This document shows positions 58,579 through 64,000 of a stretch of DNA of 64,000 nt, in pieces; the first letter of the stretch is position 1; each line of letters starts with the position of its first letter. Origin of the DNA: Abelmoschus esculentus (taxonomy: Eukaryota; Streptophyta; Magnoliopsida; Malvales; Malvaceae); the NCBI GenBank assembly GCA_035048815.1, contig JAUCBN010000035.1:17596001-17660000 (forward strand), written 5' to 3'. A program made the position numbers and the translations under genes. Below the pieces are notes generated by a model that was not told the origin of the DNA, ran no database searches, and saw nothing but the letters and a program-made list of their open reading frames with translations.

Positions 58579-59651
58579 GGCATAAAGATAATTTTAACCC
58601 TTAACGTTTATAGTTTTTGTCGTTTTGGCCCTTATTCTTTTTTTGGGATAAATTTAGCCCTTAACCTATATCTTTTTGATAAATAGCTTATTTTTTAACT
58701 AGTTTGATGACTGGACTGTTAAAAATTTAACGATGATATATATATGGAATATAATTTTAAATGAAATGGAATGTAACCTATCAAATACATATATATATAT
58801 ATGGAATATAATTTTATTCTAATATAAAAACATAAACAATTAAAATTCAAATAAAATATTAAAAATTAATTAATTCTAAAATAAAATATTATTAAACATT
58901 CTTAATCCTAACTACGATAAAATCAAAATCTTATTCGAATTGTGTTTATATTTTTATTTTAGAATTTGTAATCATAGTGTATTGTAATTATTTTTTATTT
59001 GAGATGTATGAACAAATAAAAATTAACGGGAATAGTATTCTATAAATAAAATATCATAAACTAATATAATATTTTATTTTTTATTATATAACAAATATTT
59101 TAAATGTTAAATTCTAGACAATAATTTAAATAATACAAAATTCATCACATTTAATCTTAAATATTACATACAATAAACCAAATTTACGAAAAAAAGGTTT
59201 CCATGAGACAATTGTGTCATAATAATTATGTAAAAATTTTAAAAAATATATTATTTATTTTTTAATTTTAAAATATAATAAAAAATATAAACATAATTCG
59301 AATAAGATTTTGATTTTATCGTAGTTAGGATTAAAAATGTTTTATAATTTTTATTTTAGAATTAATTAATTTTTAATATTTTATTTGAATTTTAATTGTT
59401 TTATATTTTATATTAGAATAAAATTATATTCCATATATATATATAAGATAAGTTACATTCCATGTCATTTAAAATTATATTCCATATATATATATTATCG
59501 TTAAATTTTAACGGTTCAGTCATCAAGCTAGTTAAAAAATAAGCTATTTGTTAAAAAGATATAGGTTAAGGGCTAAATTTATCCCAAAAAAAGAATAAGG
59601 GCCAAAACGAAAAAAACTATAAACATTAAGGGTTAAAATCATCTTTATGCC
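58579..59651. mobile_element. Mutator-like foldback element, 1073 bp, nested in the hAT-type element
   Basis: It begins ggcataaagataattttaac and ends, inverted, ggcataaagatgattttaac. The arms are about 380 bp each (58579-58960 and 59265-59651) and stay well matched, for example across tcctaactacgataaaatca. A perfect 9-bp direct repeat aatatatat flanks it (58570-58578 and 59652-59660), the duplication size of Mutator-like elements, though the AT-rich setting weakens it. The loop of about 300 bp has no coding frame. Confidence 0.85.
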
Positions 59652-59659
59652 AATATATA

Positions 59660-61280
59660 TTAGTATACATTTAAGTATATATAATATATATTATAACTAA
59701 AGTATATTATATATATTATAAATATATTATATATTACGTATAATACATTAATACATAAAATATAATATATATATATATATATGTATATCATATATACTAA
59801 AATATATTATATATGTATTAAATTATATTATATATATTAATATATATATATAGTATATATACATATATATAAAAAATAAATATATATTAATGTATACATC
59901 TAATATATATCTTATATACATATATATATATATATAAATATATATATATTAATATATATTATATATACATATAAATATCATAATAAATATATGTATATTT
60001 TTATTAAGTACTTCAAGTCAAATTGATTTGATTTTTGAAGTAAATTTAAAATTAAAATTTTGAGAATTTTTTTTTGATTTTAGGGGTTATTTTTGATTTT
60101 AACGGGTGGGTGGGAGAATATTTGATTTTAGAAGGGGGGTGTTTGATTTTAACCGGGTGGGATGGTGGGGTGGGTGAGGATTTAAATTTGAGGGAAATTT
60201 TTTGATTTTAGGGGGAGATCAAAATTGGCGGAAAAAATGATTTTTTTAGTGAATCTAACAATTTTAAAATAAAATAAAAAAATATAAAAATAGCGCGTAT
60301 TAAAAATATTAGTAAACAAATGAAAAAATTAAGAAAATTTAAATCTTAAAATCTTTTATCTTCGCATCAAATAAAATATGAAGGGAATTTGTTCGTTCAT
60401 TTTTTAAGGGTTATTATCACTTTAAGTCAGTACTAATTTAAAAATTTTACTCTTAGATCTTTATTTTTTTTAGTTTTAATTTAATTCATTTTATGTCAAT
60501 TTAAATTTAATTTTTTTTAGATTTTAGATTTATATTCATAATTTAGTGGTAAATATATCAAATATATATACATAATACATTAATATATATAATACATATT
60601 ATATATATATATATGTATAATATGATACATGTATATATATTAAAAATAAATATATATGTATTCTATATATACATTATATATGTATAATACATATATATAT
60701 ATATATATAACATACATATATATTAATATATATAAGTATATAACATTACATATTTACATTATTAACATACATATGTATATATATATGTATAATGTACTAA
60801 TACATACTAACACATGTAACATATTAAATTATTAACATGCATATAATAAATGTATTAAACTACTAATATTATATATTAATACATATATTAAAAATTAATA
60901 TACATGTTAACATGTATGATATATGTATAGTATATTATATATATACATATAACATACATATATAATACATATACATATAGATTATAGCATACATGATACA
61001 TATATATTAATATATGCATGTATTATATACTAATGTATATATACAAATACATAATTTACAATTACATATTGATATAACATACATATTTGATATATATATA
61101 CATATATACATGTACTATATACTAATTACTATATACAATTATTCATATACATATGTTATATATACATAATACATAATATACATTTACTAATTATTATATA
61201 TACATATACATATAACATACATATATGATATATTGAATTATTGATATATATATTAATATATTAATGTACTATGTATAATA
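59660..61280. repeat. TA-rich simple sequence inside the hAT-type element
   Basis: Two stretches (about 59655-60000 and 60550-61270) consist almost entirely of TATATA, TACATATA and ATGTATAT variants. They are separated by 60000-60550, which includes a short array built on tttgatttta followed by G-rich runs (60095-60225). Confidence 0.9.
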
Positions 61281-61284
61281 CTAT

Positions 61285-61515
61285 TACCACTACTAAATAG
61301 TATTATTTCTTATTTTAGTATTATTTTACTTTCAAAAATAATATTATTTCATTATATTATTAATTCATATATAGTATTATTCTATTTTAAAAAATAGTAT
61401 TAATTCATTTATAGTATTATTTCATATATAGTATATTTTCTCCATATAGTAGAAATTTCTTATATAGTATTAATTTTATATATACTATTATTCCATTTAT
61501 AGTATAAATTCTATA
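61285..61515. repeat. Degenerate TAGTATTA(T/A)TT repeats
   Basis: At least a dozen variants of tagtattattt, tagtattaatt and tagtata are spaced 15-25 bp apart. They lie just inside the right subterminal array of the hAT-type element. Confidence 0.8.
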
Positions 61516-62869
61516 TATTGTCTAAAAATTATTTTTAATTTTTAAAATATATTAAATTATAGTATAATTATAAATTTATAATGTATTAAAGATAAATTTT
61601 TAATACTTAATTATTATTAAGTTATAATTTTTGTAATTTAGTCCTTATAACTTACAAGTTATTTTTTTGAATTGATAATTACTGATTTTTCAAATTTACT
61701 TTAATGCTTCTAATTTTAAATTTTTGTAATTGAGTCTTTACAGGTTATGTTATTTTTTTAAAAAAAAAATTTAAAATTTAATCTTTAACTTTATAGTCTA
61801 ATATTTATTCGTTTTTTTACGTATTTATACAAAATAAAAATTAATAATTTAAATTATTATAAATTAATATCAAAATTAATTCGACCTGAAATAAAACCGA
61901 CTTGAAATAAACCTGACCTGAAATGAATTCGACCTAAAATACAACCGAACTGAAATAGACCCGACCTGAAATGAAACTGCCAATTATTCGATTTAGACCC
62001 GAACCGTTTGAACCCAACCTGAAATGAATCCGACCTGAAATGGACCCGATCTGAAAATGACCCGCACCCGACTCAAATCGAGTCAAAACATCAAATCAAC
62101 CTGAAATAATATGTATCCGATTTTACCCGACTTGAAACTCATTCGGGTAACTGTTTTTACATCCTTAATTGCACCCAACATTGTATTAGTTTTTAAAATT
62201 TTTGGATAAATAAAATTTTATTTATCTAAAATAAATTAAAATTTTAAATCTTTTAAATAAATTAATTTAAAATATCTTTCGAATTAAGTAAAAAATTTAA
62301 TAATAATAGATATATTTATAATTATATAATATAACCAACGTGTCAATTGACACATCAATCAATTATATGAGGAGATCATTCATAAACAATCAAAATTATC
62401 ATTAAACTCAAACAAAAGATATGTGATATTTAAAAAAAATAAAAAAAAATGTATTTTCACACGAACATATCGTTTAATATTCGAAGATACACAAATATGT
62501 TCACTTAATATTTATAGACATATTTGTTTATAGGTGTATTAACATATTCATTTATATATTTTTAAAAGATAATATTATATTATTAGTTTTTGAACTTCTT
62601 AAATTTTATAGTTTGAATTAAAAAATTTATTTTGTAATCAATTTAGTCTATACTTTTATAAATATTTTAAATATAAAAAATAAGAAAAAAAACTAAATAA
62701 AAAGTTTATAATTAAATCAATAAGCAAAATTATTTATATAAATAAATCGGATACATCTATATTTAAATTTGTTTATTTATTTAATAAATATAAAATTTTT
62801 GTTCATATTTATTAATAAAAAATATTATATGAATGATTCATATAGAATGTTATACTCATTAGGGTGTTT

Positions 62870-63500
62870 AGAAGGTCAGTTCGGTTAATTGACTGAATCG
62901 AATTTTTAAATTTTTCTTAATCAAATTTTTCTATATTAACCGTTAATTGAACCAAATTTTTAAAAAAGATTTAACCGAACTGAAAAAAGTTCGGTTCATT
63001 CGATCGGTTAATTCGGTTAACCTAACTTTTCAAAATCAAATTAGGTAAGTTATATAAATAATCACTAAACTATGTTAAAATGATTTTTTAGCTGCTGAAG
63101 TTTCAAAAATAATAAAATAACCATTAAACCTTTCGAATTGTTAAAAAATAATCATTGATTCATCATACATTAGATAAATATTAAAAACCTTAATGATTAT
63201 TTTTTTGTAATTTAATAAATTTAATAATAATTTTATTAAGTTTAATGATCATTTTATAATTTTTAAAAGTTTAAAAACTAAAACTAAAACTAAAAATATA
63301 AAAATATAAAATATATAATACATAAAAATTTTAATTAATTTGATTAAATAATCGATTTTAAATTTGACAATCAAATTTAAAATATCATTAATCGTTAATT
63401 AATTTAATTTAAAATTAATTAATTAATTAAAAAAATTTAATTCGAATAATTAATTCGATTAACCAAAATTTTGAACTTACTGGTACTCATTTACACCCTG
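62870..63500. mobile_element. Candidate hAT-type MITE, target duplication not found
   Basis: The left end tagggtgttta and the right end, inverted, cagggtgtaaa share the hAT-like terminus, and ggttaatt...cgaatttttaaattt near the left is echoed in inverse near the right. Flanking octamers do not match, so the limits or the family may be wrong. The interior 63040-63260 resembles the taaactatg...ttaatgatcatttta foldback family. Confidence 0.4.
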
Positions 63501-64000
63501 ACTCCCTGAGCATCAGTATCCATGATAACGTTGAGCCTAACCCCGTCCATGTTGGACAGCAGCAGCCATGCGTTTAAGAATTGTCGGTCCTATTAATATT
63601 GAAAAGACGTTATCCTTTTATTAATTTTGATTCCAATGTAATATATTTAAAAGGATAAACTATTTCATTGATCACCCAATAAATTAAAAATATTTATTTT
63701 GGTCATTAAAATATTAAATTTGTCAATCATGTCACTCAATTTATTAAATCGATTTATATTGATCATTAATTTTAAAATTTTAACAAAAAATATAACGTAT
63801 CAATTAAGTAAAATATAACACCCTGAACTCGAGTGCTAGATTTGGACCACAAGCTCAATCCGTTCTCATAATTTTTTTTCACATTTCCAATAAAATCCAA
63901 ATCTACAAGCCAATCATGACATAATAAATTGAAACAATATTAAATACTGAAAATAGTTTAACAAATTCAAAATAGTATATGAATTCTAAATACAAGTTTA
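63501..64000. other. Right-edge spacer, possible LTR start at about 63823
   Basis: 63650-63810 carries gatcaccc, ggtcattaa and gtcactcaa phrases of a decayed foldback repeat. tataacaccctgaactcgag at 63823 could be a mutated TGTAACACCC start of a gypsy-type LTR that continues beyond the window; this cannot be tested here. Confidence 0.3.

Larger units (their letters stand above)
57894..62167. mobile_element. Large non-autonomous hAT-type element, 4274 bp
   Basis: Termini are tagggatgtaaaaa and, inverted, taaggatgtaaaaa (13 of 14 identical). The element is flanked by a perfect 8-bp duplication attgcacc (57886-57893 and 62168-62175), the size made by hAT transposases. Both ends carry dense arrays of short (A/G)ACCTG, GACCCGA and CCGACCTGAA-like motifs (57915-58300 and 61880-62125), which fit subterminal transposase-binding repeats. 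No transposase frame or C-terminal hAT dimerisation region is visible. The interior consists of a nested foldback element, about 1.6 kb of TA-rich simple sequence, a short G-rich minisatellite near 60095-60225 and a run of tagtatta repeats. Confidence 0.85.

Noticed and set aside
60550..61270. Possible centromeric or satellite array
   Set aside because: The TA-rich sequence has no fixed period; it is simple sequence inside a transposon.

Overview
The window is nuclear DNA of a flowering plant. The genes have short GT-AG introns, the spacers are very AT-rich and full of decayed transposons, and one spacer carries an inserted piece of chloroplast DNA. Several repeat types look like those of cotton (Gossypium, Malvaceae), but that is an impression from memory and only the eudicot assignment is secure. 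There are no operons; each gene has its own transcription unit.

Genes from left to right: a partial minus-strand gene for a small plant-specific coiled-coil protein (exons 183-2111, running off the left edge); a one-exon PNRC-motif protein (3511-4044, minus); a two-exon relic of an aspartate aminotransferase gene (6055-6605, minus, pseudogene); a one-exon DUF868 protein (17743-18864, plus); a three-exon PPPDE/deSI-like protease (23511-25137, minus); a two-exon mitochondrial calcium uniporter (27165-28175, minus); an intronless PLS-type PPR protein (28900-30537, minus) that shares a 317-bp divergent promoter with a two-exon ARM-repeat protein (30855-32517, plus); a short arabinogalactan-peptide-like reading frame broken by a frameshift (34301-34535, minus); and a 17-exon class II formin (41464-53686, minus).

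The rest is repeat history. 9480-11827 is a ruined Ty1/copia element with its 3' LTR. 12800-14100 is old LTR-type repeat. 14590-15435 holds a tRNA-derived SINE-like unit and a diverged duplication. 15880-17160 is a nuclear insertion of plastid DNA (trnI-trnA spacer). 20053-20574 is a foldback element and 20906-21690 a hAT-type MITE. 36256-40329 is bounded by TG...CA and a 5-bp duplication and is best read as a 4.07-kb solo LTR. Formin intron 12 holds a copia element (43738-47781) into which a short 1590-bp LTR element (44361-45950) has inserted; its two LTRs differ at only five positions. Beyond the formin gene lie two sister hAT-type MITEs (54251-54934 and 55047-55876) and a 4.27-kb hAT-type element (57894-62167) with a perfect 8-bp target duplication, itself invaded by a 1.07-kb Mutator-like foldback element (58579-59651) with a perfect 9-bp duplication.

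The strongest items for follow-up are the nested hAT/MULE pair, the nested LTR elements in the formin intron, the one-base homopolymer frameshift in the formin FH1 region, the coding minisatellite in the same exon, and the frameshifted AGP-like gene. I saw no sign of a wholly new biological system. All exon borders were placed by eye.
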